From positions 1 through 41,694 of the forward strand of contig NZ_JALEGS010000076.1 in the NCBI RefSeq assembly GCF_022763345.1: a stretch of DNA of 41,694 nucleotides. The letters are read 5' to 3'. Below, piece after piece: positions 1 through 9,066 of this stretch. A program made the translations under genes and the position numbers. Each line of letters starts with the position of its first letter. The stretch's first letter is position 1. Under the pieces are notes generated by a model that had not been told where the DNA came from, made no database searches, and worked only from the letters and a program-made list of their open reading frames with translations. The DNA is from Phaeodactylibacter sp. Its GTDB lineage: Bacteria > Bacteroidota > Bacteroidia > Chitinophagales > Saprospiraceae.

Positions 1-3000
1 CCAGCAGGATGTTGCCAATGACTTCCACCGTAACGGAGCCCACAAAGTCATCGCATACGCCATTGCTTGCCGTTAGGGTGTAGGTTGCGGTCTCCGTCGG
101 GCTGACCACTGGTTGAGGATTATTGAAATCACTGAACAGTGGGTCCGTAGACGTCCAGGTGTAGGTCGTATTTTCATCTTCTGCGAAGTTGAGCTGCACG
201 GACTGTCCGAGGCAGATGGTGGTATCATTGGCCAGCTCAACGGCCGGGGCAGGCTGCACGGAAAGCTCGAACGTTTCGGTCAGCGTGCCGCACTCGTTGG
301 CGTTGATATAAGTCAGGGTGTAGGTTCCGCTCACAGTAGGGTTAAAGGAGCCGGAAGTGCTTGTGCCACCAATGAGCTGCATGCCATTAGGGTCCGTCCA
401 TTCGAAACGGTCTCCGTCAGACAGGTTGGTGGCTTCAATCGTAAAGTTAGCTTCCTCGTTTTGGCACAAGTCGGTTGGTGAAAGGTCGACGCTCACAATC
501 TCTGCAAAATCTGAAATCGTAATGGTCACTTCTTCCTCCAAAGGCGGGCAAACGCCATTCTCTGCCACCACCGTGTAGGTGGTTGTAACCTCAGGGCTGA
601 CCACCGGATTAGGCTCATTGCTGCTAAAATCAGGATCGGTGGATGACGACCAGGTGTAGGTATCATTAGGCCCGAATGGCCCACCGAGGTTAAGCTCGGC
701 ACTTTCACCCGGGCAAATGGTCTGGCTGTTGCCCAAAAACGGAATTTCCACCGGCTGAATACTGGCACTAACACTGGCATCGCAGCCATCTGCATCAATC
801 TCAACGGTATACTGCCCGCTTGCCGGGGATGCAGTGGGGTCGAAGCAGTCTGTACAGCTCAGGCCACTGCCCATCCATTCGAAAGACTCATACTGGCCGG
901 TTATTTCTAGTTGGAAATCAACGGCATCGCCCAGGCAAACTACGGAGTCTGAAGGCGTAATCGTCGCGACCGGCACGGCCTGAACATTGATCAGAATCGA
1001 GGCCGTATCCACGCAGGCCCTGTTGGTTGTAATACGCTCATACAGGAAGGTGTCCTGAAGCGTGAGGACCATATTCCATAGGGTATCGGGCGTTTCTGCG
1101 CCCAGAGGTTCTATCCAGCTGAATTCAATATCCGGGAAGAAGCTGGGTTCATAGACCGGTGAAGAAAGCGTCACGATCTCACCCTCGCAGTACTTGTCCT
1201 TTTCAGGATCCGGCGTGATCATCGTAGCTGGCAGTGAATCGACCCGGATGTAGACCGAGTCGAAAACCGTACAGGCACCGATGGTGAATTCTGCGAAATA
1301 CCAGTCTGTGACATCGGTGGTGACCTGAGTGGTCAGCCCGGTGGTGTCGCTAATGGTTCCGTTATCCGGGGACCACACCAAGGTCTCGCCGTTTCCGGTA
1401 CTCGTAATCGCTTCAAGGTCTACAACGGTGCCTAGGCATATTTCCAGAGAGTCAGGCCCTTGAATTTCCACATTAGCAGGCAAGACCGTTACAGTCACTT
1501 CTGCTGTGTCCGCGCAAGCTCCGTTACCACTTTCCGCAATCAGTTGATAGGTAGTCGTTGTTTCCGGGAAGGCGATCGGGTTGGAAATGGTATCATTGTC
1601 CAATCCAATATTGGGTGTCCATTGGTAGGTGGTCGTGGTCTCGTTCAGATCAATGAAGCTGGCCAATTGAACCCCAAAATTCTCACAAATTGTCGTATCA
1701 TTCTGAACTTCAGGGAAGTCAAACGGTGCCACATCAATATGAACGGTATCTTGCACTACACAACCTGCTATATCCACGGCTACGATATAGTCCGTGGTAA
1801 CTTGTGGGGTAGCAACCGGGTTAACAAGGGTAGAATCGTTTAGACCGGCAGCAGGTGTCCATGCCAGGTTGCTGTTATTGGCGTTATTGGTAGAGTTGAG
1901 CTGCACCATATCGCCCTGGCAAATAAAGAGGGAGTCTTCCGGGAAAGCTGCAATCTCCGGATCAATAATTTGCAGGAAGATGGAGTCGGTATCGACACAA
2001 GGCCCGACGATGCCTTCCACTTGAACCCATTGGCTCATTGTAGGAGAGGCAGTTGGATTGGGAGAGGTGGGCTCATCAAATATGCTGACCGGGCTCCAGA
2101 AAAACGATGCCGCTCCGGTTACGTTGAGCACAATTGAGCTGTCCGCACAAACCAGTACGGTATCCTGGCCCACTTCAATGGCCTCAATGCTTACGTCAAT
2201 TTGATCACGGAGCTCAACCACAAGCTCGGTGTAGATGACTTCTCCGCACCCAAAGTCATTGCTGAGGGTGAGAATGATGGTTTCTGTGCCTTCCGTTAGA
2301 ATGTCTGACAGCGTAGTCAGCGGGAAGGACAATTCGTTTTGGCCAGGCAGGAAAATCACCGTGTCCGGTATCTCCAAGAGGTAGTCCAGCCCGTTTTCCG
2401 CTGTACCGCCTACGGATACCAGAAAGGTGGTGGTGTCTTCGACCGGATCAGTCAGGGAGACAATCACTTCGTCATTCTGGTTAACGCAATCTTCCACCAG
2501 ATAATCAATGCCAGAGTTGAACTGTACGGTTAGGTTTGGCGTACCACCTTTCAGCTCAGAAACAAACACACCGGAATCATAAGAAGAATCGCCCCGGTCA
2601 GCGATAGCGAGTTTGAGGCTGTAGGTATTACAAGGCTCTACCCCAATACTGGCCGTCAGGCTTTTCTTGACCCCCAGGAAATCAGAGGTCATTCCATCGT
2701 ACTGAATACTTTGGCCACCGAGGTTGTTGCGGTAATATTCCCAATTAAGGAGGTTGTTTACGCTGTTGATCTGTACCGGGGTACCATCGGGCAGGGTGGC
2801 AATATTTACGGCATTGTTCGTAAGGTTAGGGTCGCCAGTGATGCCAGGACCGGAAACGAGGAACGCAAAGATATCGTTGAAGGTCGTATTGACAAACTCA
2901 GGGTATTCCTCGGAAGCAAAGACGTATTCAAAGGATAGTTCATCGGTAGCGACAAAGACGTCAAGCTCCACCACACAAGCGTTTTGAGAAGTAGTGCCCT

Positions 3001-4213
3001 CACCAAAAACAGTAGAGAGGTAATCGAGGTCGGCATCACCCGGCGCACCGTTATCCGTGCCCGGGCTTCCGCCACCGCCACCGGTATTAGGGCCTACTGC
3101 ATAGTCACGGCTACCGGAAGTCAAAAGTAAGCCCCGCTCGAGTCCGAGGTCTGTCATATCACCCCCTTCGAAGGTTCCGTAGGATTCTTCGGGACAGTCA
3201 ATATTGGTGATTTCAGCCGTAACATCGGGCGTGGAAACGAAGTTGACAATCTCTTCTTCCGTCACGCCCCCGTTCACAGTGATTGGCTGTAGCGGTTCGC
3301 AGTTTTGCTGACATTCCCACATACCTTCAAACCCTTCAAAAGTGGTGGTCCCGTCAGATATGAATTCAACAGTGAGGCAGCCGCTTGTGGCTTGCACCTG
3401 AAAACAAACACCACCGCCCCCTTCATCATTATTTAGGAAGTCGCCATCGCCCAGCTGCGAAATCAACGGGCTGTCGGTGCCATCGCCATCGTAAAAGGAA
3501 ATCACATCAGTGATCGGAAATCCTCCTGGCTCCAGGTTGTAATAATTCATGGTGAAGAGGATACAGTCATGCGGCTGATCCGGGCAGATCGTAAAGACAT
3601 TATTTTCATCGTTGCCATAGTCGCCATCCGGCCCACCGGTATCATAAAGGATGCCGCTACAGGAGTTAGACCCGCCTTCGTCAATGGTAGAGGCAGGCTC
3701 CTGCTCCTCCACACAAAGCTGGAAAGATCCCCAGTTTGGGGTGCCGGTTGCGCTATAGTCGGTAATCCGGATGAAGTAGGTGACGTTGGGGGTCAGCCCC
3801 TGCACGTCAAGTTCAACAACCGAGGTGCCGAGCTCTGTAGATTCACAAGCGATTTCAGCGAGGTTGTCGAATTCGCAGACACCACGGTAGAGCGCAATTT
3901 GCGGGCTGCTCAAGGGAGCAGACCCGCTGGGGTCGGAGATTCCGGTAGCAGTAATGGTGTAGTCAAATATGGTATCGCTGGTCGTAAAGGCGAACCATAC
4001 ATCATTGCCCACCACACCACCGTTGAAGCAACTGGGTATGTTGTCAAATCCAATATCGCTGGACGTGGCGTCCACATTGGAGAAGAATACGGTGTCCGGG
4101 CAGGCAGGAGCCACGCCCAGGTCAATCAAGCCTGCACAATCATCATTTTCGGGTTGAGCAAAAACTATAATCGGCAGAAGGACTAAAAAAAGCAGGGTAA
4201 TTTTCTTCATCAT
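1..4213 (-). CDS. Giant secreted multi-domain protein, choice-of-anchor L type (partial, 3' end outside window)
   Basis: The minus-strand frame is open from a tandem ATG pair (4213 or 4210) to the window edge, about 1404 codons with no stop, so the gene is cut at its C-terminus. A signal peptide (MKKITLLFLVLLPIIVFAQ) is followed by a Cys-containing beta-sandwich region (residues about 25-175), a CUB-like domain (about 190-300, motif SFYDGDGTDSPL), a choice-of-anchor L domain (about 305-550, with GDADLDYL and FASEEYPEF), a Calx-beta-like domain (about 560-680), and then nine Ig/PKD-like repeats of roughly 80 residues with the pattern TxC-x-G...SPxxTTTYT. Proteins of this build in Bacteroidota are secreted by T9SS and usually end in a sorting domain, which would lie beyond position 1. 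The likely role is surface adhesion or gliding. Family assignment is from recognised motifs; the exact ligand is unknown. Confidence 0.9.
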   Translation of the reverse strand, partial: MMKKITLLFLVLLPIIVFAQPENDDCAGLIDLGVAPACPDTVFFSNVDATSSDIGFDNIPSCFNGGVVGNDVWFAFTTSDTIFDYTITATGISDPSGSAPLSSPQIALYRGVCEFDNLAEIACESTELGTSVVELDVQGLTPNVTYFIRITDYSATGTPNWGSFQLCVEEQEPASTIDEGGSNSCSGILYDTGGPDGDYGNDENNVFTICPDQPHDCILFTMNYYNLEPGGFPITDVISFYDGDGTDSPLISQLGDGDFLNNDEGGGGVCFQVQATSGCLTVEFISDGTTTFEGFEGMWECQQNCEPLQPITVNGGVTEEEIVNFVSTPDVTAEITNIDCPEESYGTFEGGDMTDLGLERGLLLTSGSRDYAVGPNTGGGGGSPGTDNGAPGDADLDYLSTVFGEGTTSQNACVVELDVFVATDELSFEYVFASEEYPEFVNTTFNDIFAFLVSGPGITGDPNLTNNAVNIATLPDGTPVQINSVNNLLNWEYYRNNLGGQSIQYDGMTSDFLGVKKSLTASIGVEPCNTYSLKLAIADRGDSSYDSGVFVSELKGGTPNLTVQFNSGIDYLVEDCVNQNDEVIVSLTDPVEDTTTFLVSVGGTAENGLDYLLEIPDTVIFLPGQNELSFPLTTLSDILTEGTETIILTLSNDFGCGEVIYTELVVELRDQIDVSIEAIEVGQDTVLVCADSSIVLNVTGAASFFWSPVSIFDEPTSPNPTASPTMSQWVQVEGIVGPCVDTDSIFLQIIDPEIAAFPEDSLFICQGDMVQLNSTNNANNSNLAWTPAAGLNDSTLVNPVATPQVTTDYIVAVDIAGCVVQDTVHIDVAPFDFPEVQNDTTICENFGVQLASFIDLNETTTTYQWTPNIGLDNDTISNPIAFPETTTTYQLIAESGNGACADTAEVTVTVLPANVEIQGPDSLEICLGTVVDLEAITSTGNGETLVWSPDNGTISDTTGLTTQVTTDVTDWYFAEFTIGACTVFDSVYIRVDSLPATMITPDPEKDKYCEGEIVTLSSPVYEPSFFPDIEFSWIEPLGAETPDTLWNMVLTLQDTFLYERITTNRACVDTASILINVQAVPVATITPSDSVVCLGDAVDFQLEITGQYESFEWMGSGLSCTDCFDPTASPASGQYTVEIDADGCDASVSASIQPVEIPFLGNSQTICPGESAELNLGGPFGPNDTYTWSSSTDPDFSSNEPNPVVSPEVTTTYTVVAENGVCPPLEEEVTITISDFAEIVSVDLSPTDLCQNEEANFTIEATNLSDGDRFEWTDPNGMQLIGGTSTSGSFNPTVSGTYTLTYINANECGTLTETFELSVQPAPAVELANDTTICLGQSVQLNFAEDENTTYTWTSTDPLFSDFNNPQPVVSPTETATYTLTASNGVCDDFVGSVTVEVIGNILL

Positions 4214-4383
4214 AACACGCAAGGAACTGCTAGACGGTTAAAAGACAAACCTCAAAATCTTTAAATCATTGAAGATCAATGAGGTGTGAATCATTTGTTT
4301 AGGAATTCAATTTTGTAAACCCTAAAGTAGCAATTCCCACGAAAATAAAAGAGTGCGCGGCTGGCAAAAACCGTTTTAGTGAC

Positions 4384-4788
4384 TTAAGGCTTGCATTCTT
4401 CCAGTGCTGCCTTTACTTCAGCATAGGGCATATAGCCGTAGTCATTGCCCCAGGAATGGTTGATGTAATTGATGATGTTGGTGACCTCGAAGTCCGTAAG
4501 TTGAGGGATGCCGGCCATTTGCTGATTGTAAGTCGTATCGTTGACGACAACAGGTCCCTCCATACCATAGCGGATAATACAAGCTAATCGGTCCTGGTTT
4601 TCGGCAACATAGTCCGCCTTGGCTAGCGGGGGCATCACGCCTTGCAAGCCACTACCATCGTTCATATGGCAGCTTGCGCAAAAGTTCTGGTATAAAATAC
4701 GCCCCTGTTTGTAGGGGTCATCCCGGCAGCTCATCCATATCAACAGGCTGAAAAGGCTAGTGAGCAGTATTGGGGTCTTCCATTTCAT
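4384..4788 (-). CDS. Monohaem cytochrome c lipoprotein
   Basis: This 134-residue protein has a lipobox-like signal ending at Cys21 (IWMSC), so it is probably a lipid-anchored periplasmic protein. A single CXXCH haem site is formed by C37, C40 and H41 (CASCH). The C-terminal part (QMAGIPQLTD...NYINHSWGN) matches the class I cytochrome c pattern in which the Met supplies the distal haem ligand. Its ATG lies 32 bp inside the upstream SCO-like gene, so the two are translationally coupled. Together with the SCO1-like and ChaN-like genes it forms a three-gene operon connected with copper/haem respiration. Its direct redox partner cannot be read from the sequence. Confidence 0.9.
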   Translation of the reverse strand: MKWKTPILLTSLFSLLIWMSCRDDPYKQGRILYQNFCASCHMNDGSGLQGVMPPLAKADYVAENQDRLACIIRYGMEGPVVVNDTTYNQQMAGIPQLTDFEVTNIINYINHSWGNDYGYMPYAEVKAALEECKP

Positions 4789-5383
4789 GGAGTAAGTTTT
4801 CTATATCTTTTTTAAAAGCCTCGACTTCGTTTGGCTGCGTTCCATTGCAGTAGGAGCGGATGTAGCCTTTGGTATCCACCAGCACAAACCGCCCGCTGTG
4901 GTCAAAGCCATCAGGCAGGGTAGGGTCCTCCACAACGATATTGAAGTAATCATCGGCAATAGCGTAGAGGCTATCCTTTTGCCCGGTGACAAAGTGCCAG
5001 CGCTGGTCATCCACGCCAAGGTTGGTGGCGTAGTGCTTCAGCTTGGCTACCGTATCCCGGGCAGGGTCAATAGTATGCGAAAGAAAAGCCAATCGCGGTT
5101 CGTCCGCATAAGCCTCGTAAAGCTCCAGCATGTTTTGGGCCATGATGGGGCATATCGTCGGGCAGGAAGTGAAGAAAAAATCAGCGACATAAGCCTTGCC
5201 TTCGAAAGTGGCTGGTGTAACCAACTGACTATCCTGATTAACGAAAGTGAAATCAGGTATGGATTTGTAGACCGTTTGCCCTTCCGTATTTTCGGCTTTG
5301 CTGAGAATGGGTAAAGAATCGTTAGGCTCACAGCTTAGCGTGGCAAAAACGACGAGCAAAAAGGGCAGCAACCTTACCGGCAT
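4757..5383 (-). CDS. SCO1/SenC family copper chaperone, lipoprotein
   Basis: This is a thioredoxin-fold protein of the SCO1/SenC family, which delivers copper to the CuA site of cytochrome oxidase or acts as a copper-linked thiol reductase. The signal peptide ends in a lipobox (FATLSC, Cys18). The copper-binding CXXXC motif is present (C74-PTI-C78 in FTSCPTICPI), and the third ligand His162 lies in FDHSGRFVLVD. At 208 residues it is of normal family length. It starts 6 bp after the ChaN-like gene and overlaps the following cytochrome c gene by 32 bp. No cytochrome oxidase subunits lie in the window, so the client is unknown. Confidence 0.93.
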   Translation of the reverse strand: MPVRLLPFLLVVFATLSCEPNDSLPILSKAENTEGQTVYKSIPDFTFVNQDSQLVTPATFEGKAYVADFFFTSCPTICPIMAQNMLELYEAYADEPRLAFLSHTIDPARDTVAKLKHYATNLGVDDQRWHFVTGQKDSLYAIADDYFNIVVEDPTLPDGFDHSGRFVLVDTKGYIRSYCNGTQPNEVEAFKKDIENLLHEMEDPNTAH

Positions 5384-5389
5384 AAATAT

Positions 5390-6256
5390 TTAGTAAGTTT
5401 TGGTCATGGTATCAATAACCACAATAGTGAAATCCGCTTTGCCTGCATATTCTTCGTCAATAGCGGACAAATCGCTCTGTTCCACAGTGGTAATGGTCGT
5501 TATTTTGGCTTTCGGGGCGTAGTCGTTTTGCAGGTACCACACAATGCCTTCGTAATTGTCAGAATGGTAGGACCCGTTATAGTGGATAAACACGCCTTTT
5601 TCCGGCAGGTTTTCACTGATGAAGTAAGCCATCGTTGCATCTTTGATCGCCTGCGCCTTTGGGAAGTTATCAGAACCGCCACCGTGGCCGCCCATCATTT
5701 CCACCATTTTCTGATAGCCCGGTAGGTTGGCATCGTACTTTACGGGCAGGGGAGCGATATAGCTCTTCGCGGCCTCCTGCAAATCCTCCAGGCTTTCGAA
5801 ACCGCCCTTGAACACCAGGCTTGCGTAGCGCCGCGGGATGTTGGTCGCGGTGAAGGATAAACCATTGGCTTTGGCAAATTCAACCAGTGGCTTGTAGTCC
5901 GTCGCATAGTTGTTCCAGACCCGGGCTTCTTCCTCAAAGGTTTTTTCCTTTATTGTGCCGGAGAGGTATTCATCGAGCAGCAGTTGGTTGTCCGCTTCAA
6001 ACATTTCTGCACCGAGTGCCAGTTCACCTTTTATCGTCGAATGCAGGGAAGCCGTCAGCTCATACTGCAGCCAGTGCGCGATAGGGTTGTTATGGAGTTC
6101 TCCGAAGAAAACGATGTCAGACTTTCGGCTATCTTTTAGAAGGTCTTCAAAGGTTGCCGGGTTACCTTTTTTATCAAAAATCCGGTAGTTCGGTTTGTCC
6201 TGGGCGGATAGGTTGGCGATAACCAAAAAGGCAATCAGTAATAGTCCGTAGCGCAT
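5390..6256 (-). CDS. ChaN-like haem-binding / TIKI-superfamily protein
   Basis: This belongs to the ChaN/Tiki fold family, of which Campylobacter ChaN is an iron-regulated haem-binding lipoprotein. The ATG at 6256 gives a clean signal peptide (MRYGLLLIAFLVIANLSAQ). A TTG at 6280 would add eight residues but falls inside the promoter -7 box, so it was rejected. The family motif FFGELHNNP is near residue 50, followed by NIPRRYASLV and the C-terminal HYNGSYHSDN. A Gly/His stretch (MMGGHGGGSDNF) sits in the middle. There is no lipobox Cys, so it is probably soluble in the periplasm. It is the first gene of the operon with SCO-like and cytochrome c genes. Whether it binds haem is not shown by sequence. 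Confidence 0.85.
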   Translation of the reverse strand: MRYGLLLIAFLVIANLSAQDKPNYRIFDKKGNPATFEDLLKDSRKSDIVFFGELHNNPIAHWLQYELTASLHSTIKGELALGAEMFEADNQLLLDEYLSGTIKEKTFEEEARVWNNYATDYKPLVEFAKANGLSFTATNIPRRYASLVFKGGFESLEDLQEAAKSYIAPLPVKYDANLPGYQKMVEMMGGHGGGSDNFPKAQAIKDATMAYFISENLPEKGVFIHYNGSYHSDNYEGIVWYLQNDYAPKAKITTITTVEQSDLSAIDEEYAGKADFTIVVIDTMTKTY

Positions 6257-6277
6257 GCGAATGAATTTATTTTGCCC

Positions 6278-6285
6278 CAAAAGTA
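6278..6285 (-). promoter_or_regulatory. Candidate -7 box (TAnnTTTG) for the ChaN/SCO/cytochrome c operon
   Basis: On the minus strand the octamer is TACTTTTG, a perfect match to the Bacteroidota -7 consensus, 21 bp upstream of the chosen ATG. No convincing TTTG -33 element was found. The box directly follows the arfB stop codon. Confidence 0.5.
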
Positions 6286-6287
6286 GG

Positions 6288-6689
6288 TTAAATTTTAATT
6301 TTTCCCCTCAGGGCTTTCTTCTCAGATTGCCTGCGCTTTCGTTCGAGCCGCTTTCGAGGGTTGGCTTTCAGGGGCTGTGGACCTTTTCGGGGCTTGCGGG
6401 CACGCAGGGCTTTTTTAATCAGCCGCAGCAGCTTCTTAACGGCAGCGCCCCGGTTGAGGACCTGGGACCGCCGGCTGTCCGAACTCACAGCTAGTATCCC
6501 TTCCTTGCTGATGCGGTTGCCCAAGGCACTATGGACTTTGCGCTTCTCAGCTGCCGAAAGGGCAGAAGAGGCGTCTACCTCAAAACGGGCTTCAACTTTC
6601 GTCTCCGTTTTGTTGACATGCTGCCCACCGCTGCCGGAGCTTCGGGAGGTTAAAAAATTTAGTTCTTTTTCTATTTGTTGTTGATCCAT
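6288..6689 (-). CDS. arfB: ArfB/YaeJ-like alternative ribosome-rescue factor (peptidyl-tRNA hydrolase)
   Basis: This 133-residue protein resembles the catalytic domain of class I release factors and lacks codon-recognition domains. It rescues stalled ribosomes by hydrolysing peptidyl-tRNA. The GGQ motif is at residues 21-23 (SSGSGGQHVNKTETKVE), and the basic C-terminal tail (KKALRARKPRKGPQ, RKRLERKRRQSEKK) is the part that enters the empty mRNA channel in ArfB. The ATG at 6689 gives the canonical MDQQQIEKEL start; an upstream in-frame extension to 6770 has no family counterpart. It stands directly upstream of, and on the same strand as, the ChaN operon. Confidence 0.92.
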   Translation of the reverse strand: MDQQQIEKELNFLTSRSSGSGGQHVNKTETKVEARFEVDASSALSAAEKRKVHSALGNRISKEGILAVSSDSRRSQVLNRGAAVKKLLRLIKKALRARKPRKGPQPLKANPRKRLERKRRQSEKKALRGKIKI

Positions 6690-6851
6690 TGTAGAATACG
6701 GTTCTGTGCTCTTTCCCTGTCTGCAACGAGAGGGCAGGCAGATTAGTTCATCCGGATAAATGCACATCAAAATGACTAAAATCTCACAACCATTATTTAG
6801 CTCCCGTGTTGCCTTTCAAAGATTTTTGAAACAATTAACCTCCAACGGCCT

Positions 6852-8294
6852 ATGTATACAAAAAGGGGCATTGTATGGTTCCGGCAAGACTTGAGGCTCC
6901 ACGATAATGAAGCCCTTCATGACGCCATTAGCTCTCTGGATGAAGTGATCCCTGTTTATGTATTTGACGAACGTACTTTCCTTGGCAAAACAGATCGTTT
7001 TGGCTTTCTCAAAACCGGCAAATTCCGTGCGCAGTTCATCATTGAAAGCGTGCAGCACCTTCGGGACGCTCTTCAGGCTATCGGGAGCAACCTTATTGTG
7101 AGAGTGGGCAAGCCGGAAGAAGAAATTTTTGAACTCGCTCAAAAAATTAAGACCAATTGGGTGTTTTGTAACCGGGAGCGTACCCCGGATGAAGTCTATG
7201 TCCAGGACACTCTAGAGCAAAAACTATGGACGATCGGTCAGGAAATTCGTTTTTCCAGAGGCAAGATGCTTTATTATACTGCTGACTTGCCATTCCCGAT
7301 TACCCATACGCCCGATAGTTTTTCGCAGTTCAGAAAGGAAGTGGAGCGCTATGTGCCCATACGTGAACCACTACCTGCTCCGGAAGAGATGGCTCCCATC
7401 ATGGTGAAGCTAGACGAAGGTGAGATTCCTGCCCTGGCTGACCTCGGGCATGTCCCATTTGCTTCGATTGACCGGGAGGGTTTCGTGTGGAAAGGCGGAG
7501 AAGCAGCGGGCCTTGAATACCTGCATCAGTATATTTGGGAACAGGAAACTGTGCAGGAATATGCGCACAGCCATTGTGGCGTAAGCAGCGCAGGGCACTC
7601 CTCCCGATTCTCAGCCTGGCTTGCTCAGGGGTGCCTTTCTCCCAAAATGGTTTATCATCACCTTAGAGCTTATGAGCAGCAGCGGGGCGCATCAGAGTCT
7701 GTACAAAGCTTATTGCATAGCTTGCTCATGCGCGACTTTCTCCGCTTAATGGTAAAAAAACACGGTTTTAAAGTATTTGAAAAAGGAGGGATAATTGAAG
7801 TGGCAGACCCGCGCTGGCGTGATGATGAGCGGTTGTTGCAACGTTGGATAGACGGAGCCACCGGCGTGCCATTTATTGATGCCAATATGGTGGAAATAGC
7901 CACCACAGGTTACATGTCTAACCGGGGGCGTAAAAACGTGTCGAGCTTTCTCGTTAAAGACCTGTTGGTCAACTGGCAAATGGGGGCGGAATATTTTGAA
8001 TCTGTCCTCATAGATTACGATGTGACCAGCAACTGGATGAATTGGAATTATGCCGCAGGTATCAGCGCCGATCCAAAGGAAGATAAGCACTACAATATCA
8101 TTTCTCAGGCCATGAAATATGACCCAAAGGGAGAATACGTCAAAAAGTGGCTGCCCCAACTGGCAGGGGTCCCTTCAGAAATGATACATCAGCCGGATTT
8201 GCTTTCTTCGGACGAACAGGATCAACTCCACTTGCAAATTGGGGCAGACTACCCTGTGGCAGTCATTTCGACCGATCGCTGGCGGGTTCGCTAA
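6852..8294 (+). CDS. DASH-family cryptochrome / deoxyribodipyrimidine photolyase
   Basis: This 480-residue flavoprotein has the photolyase alpha/beta antenna domain at the N-terminus (MYTKRGIVWFRQDLRLHDNEAL) and the FAD-binding helical domain at the C-terminus (WIDGATGVPFIDANM, GRKNVSSFLVKDL, NWQMGAEYFES). The stretch RGKMLYYTADLPF followed by HTPDSFSQFRKEVE is typical of CRY-DASH rather than CPD class I enzymes. Such proteins repair cyclobutane dimers in single-stranded DNA by blue light and may signal. It is of full length. The next gene (hemD) follows at 21 bp but appears to have its own promoter box. Confidence 0.93.
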   Translation: MYTKRGIVWFRQDLRLHDNEALHDAISSLDEVIPVYVFDERTFLGKTDRFGFLKTGKFRAQFIIESVQHLRDALQAIGSNLIVRVGKPEEEIFELAQKIKTNWVFCNRERTPDEVYVQDTLEQKLWTIGQEIRFSRGKMLYYTADLPFPITHTPDSFSQFRKEVERYVPIREPLPAPEEMAPIMVKLDEGEIPALADLGHVPFASIDREGFVWKGGEAAGLEYLHQYIWEQETVQEYAHSHCGVSSAGHSSRFSAWLAQGCLSPKMVYHHLRAYEQQRGASESVQSLLHSLLMRDFLRLMVKKHGFKVFEKGGIIEVADPRWRDDERLLQRWIDGATGVPFIDANMVEIATTGYMSNRGRKNVSSFLVKDLLVNWQMGAEYFESVLIDYDVTSNWMNWNYAAGISADPKEDKHYNIISQAMKYDPKGEYVKKWLPQLAGVPSEMIHQPDLLSSDEQDQLHLQIGADYPVAVISTDRWRVR

Positions 8295-8302
8295 GCTTTG
8301 GC

Positions 8303-8310
8303 TATTTTTG
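8303..8310 (+). promoter_or_regulatory. Candidate -7 box before hemD
   Basis: TATTTTTG fits TAnnTTTG and lies only 5 bp before the hemD ATG, in the short gap after the photolyase stop codon. If used, the transcript would start at or very near the ATG and be leaderless. No clear -33 element was seen. Confidence 0.35.
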
Positions 8311-8315
8311 CGGGA

Positions 8316-8999
8316 ATGAAGCTACAACGCAGATCCGCCTACATTTCCCGTAACCTTCAGGCTCAGAGTGCCTTTCGGCAAATTCTGAAAGCGAATAGTG
8401 TTAAGGTAGAAGGGCAGTCCCTAATCCACTTCGAACCAATCCCCTTCAGCGTAGTGCCAGATGCAGATTGGGTGTTCTTCTACAGCCCGCGTGCTGCTCG
8501 TTTTTTCCTGAGCAATCTGCCATGCCCTCTGTCTACGAAGGTAAAACTGGGCAGTATTGGACCCTCCACCGCTCAGATCGCCACAGACTTTGGCTATGAG
8601 ATCGCCTTCACCGGTACCGGTGAGCCCAGCGCTTCAGCGGATGCATTTGCCCAGGTGGCGAAGGGGCAGCGGGTCCTTTTCCCCCGGGCTCGTCATTCCC
8701 GGCAGTCGGTACAGAACAAGCTTGGCTCCATTATAAAAAGCATAGATCTTATTGTTTATGACAATCATCCTGCTGCGGACTTTCCGCTTCGCTGTTCTGA
8801 AGTACTTGTTTTTACCAGCCCCCTCAATGCAAAAACGTATTTGAACCGTCACGATATGCTGCCGGGGCAACAACTCGTTGCAATCGGCAACCCAACGGCA
8901 TCCGCCTGCCGCCGCCTTGGGAAAGACCCTCTACTGGCTTCCGCACCTAATGAGGAGGCGCTGGCACAGGCAGTACTGCATTGCCTGGCGGGCGAGTAA
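8316..8999 (+). CDS. hemD: Uroporphyrinogen-III synthase
   Basis: This 227-residue protein belongs to the HemD family, which cyclises hydroxymethylbilane to uroporphyrinogen III in tetrapyrrole synthesis. Recognisable features are the two-lobed pattern with DWVFFYSPRAARFF in the first half, KLGSIGPSTAQIATDFG at the hinge, and the second-lobe repeat EVLVFTSPLNAKTYL followed by LVAIGNPTASACRRLG. The family is very divergent in sequence, and these SP/GxxT signatures are its main guide. The ATG at 8316 was preferred over a TTG at 8298, which overlaps the promoter box. No other haem-synthesis gene is adjacent. Confidence 0.85.
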   Translation: MKLQRRSAYISRNLQAQSAFRQILKANSVKVEGQSLIHFEPIPFSVVPDADWVFFYSPRAARFFLSNLPCPLSTKVKLGSIGPSTAQIATDFGYEIAFTGTGEPSASADAFAQVAKGQRVLFPRARHSRQSVQNKLGSIIKSIDLIVYDNHPAADFPLRCSEVLVFTSPLNAKTYLNRHDMLPGQQLVAIGNPTASACRRLGKDPLLASAPNEEALAQAVLHCLAGE

Positions 9000-9066
9000 A
9001 ATAACACCCCTTGAGCAAAATGAGAATTTGGCTACCTTCGTTCTCCTTTTAAATCAGATGTAGCTT

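Noticed and set aside
3569..4186. A 205-codon plus-strand frame at the left edge
   Set aside because: It is antisense to the clear signal peptide and CUB-like domain of the minus-strand gene and has no recognisable features.
6257..6280. TTG start extending the ChaN-like protein by eight residues
   Set aside because: The TTG is part of the -7 box and the extension would spoil the signal peptide.
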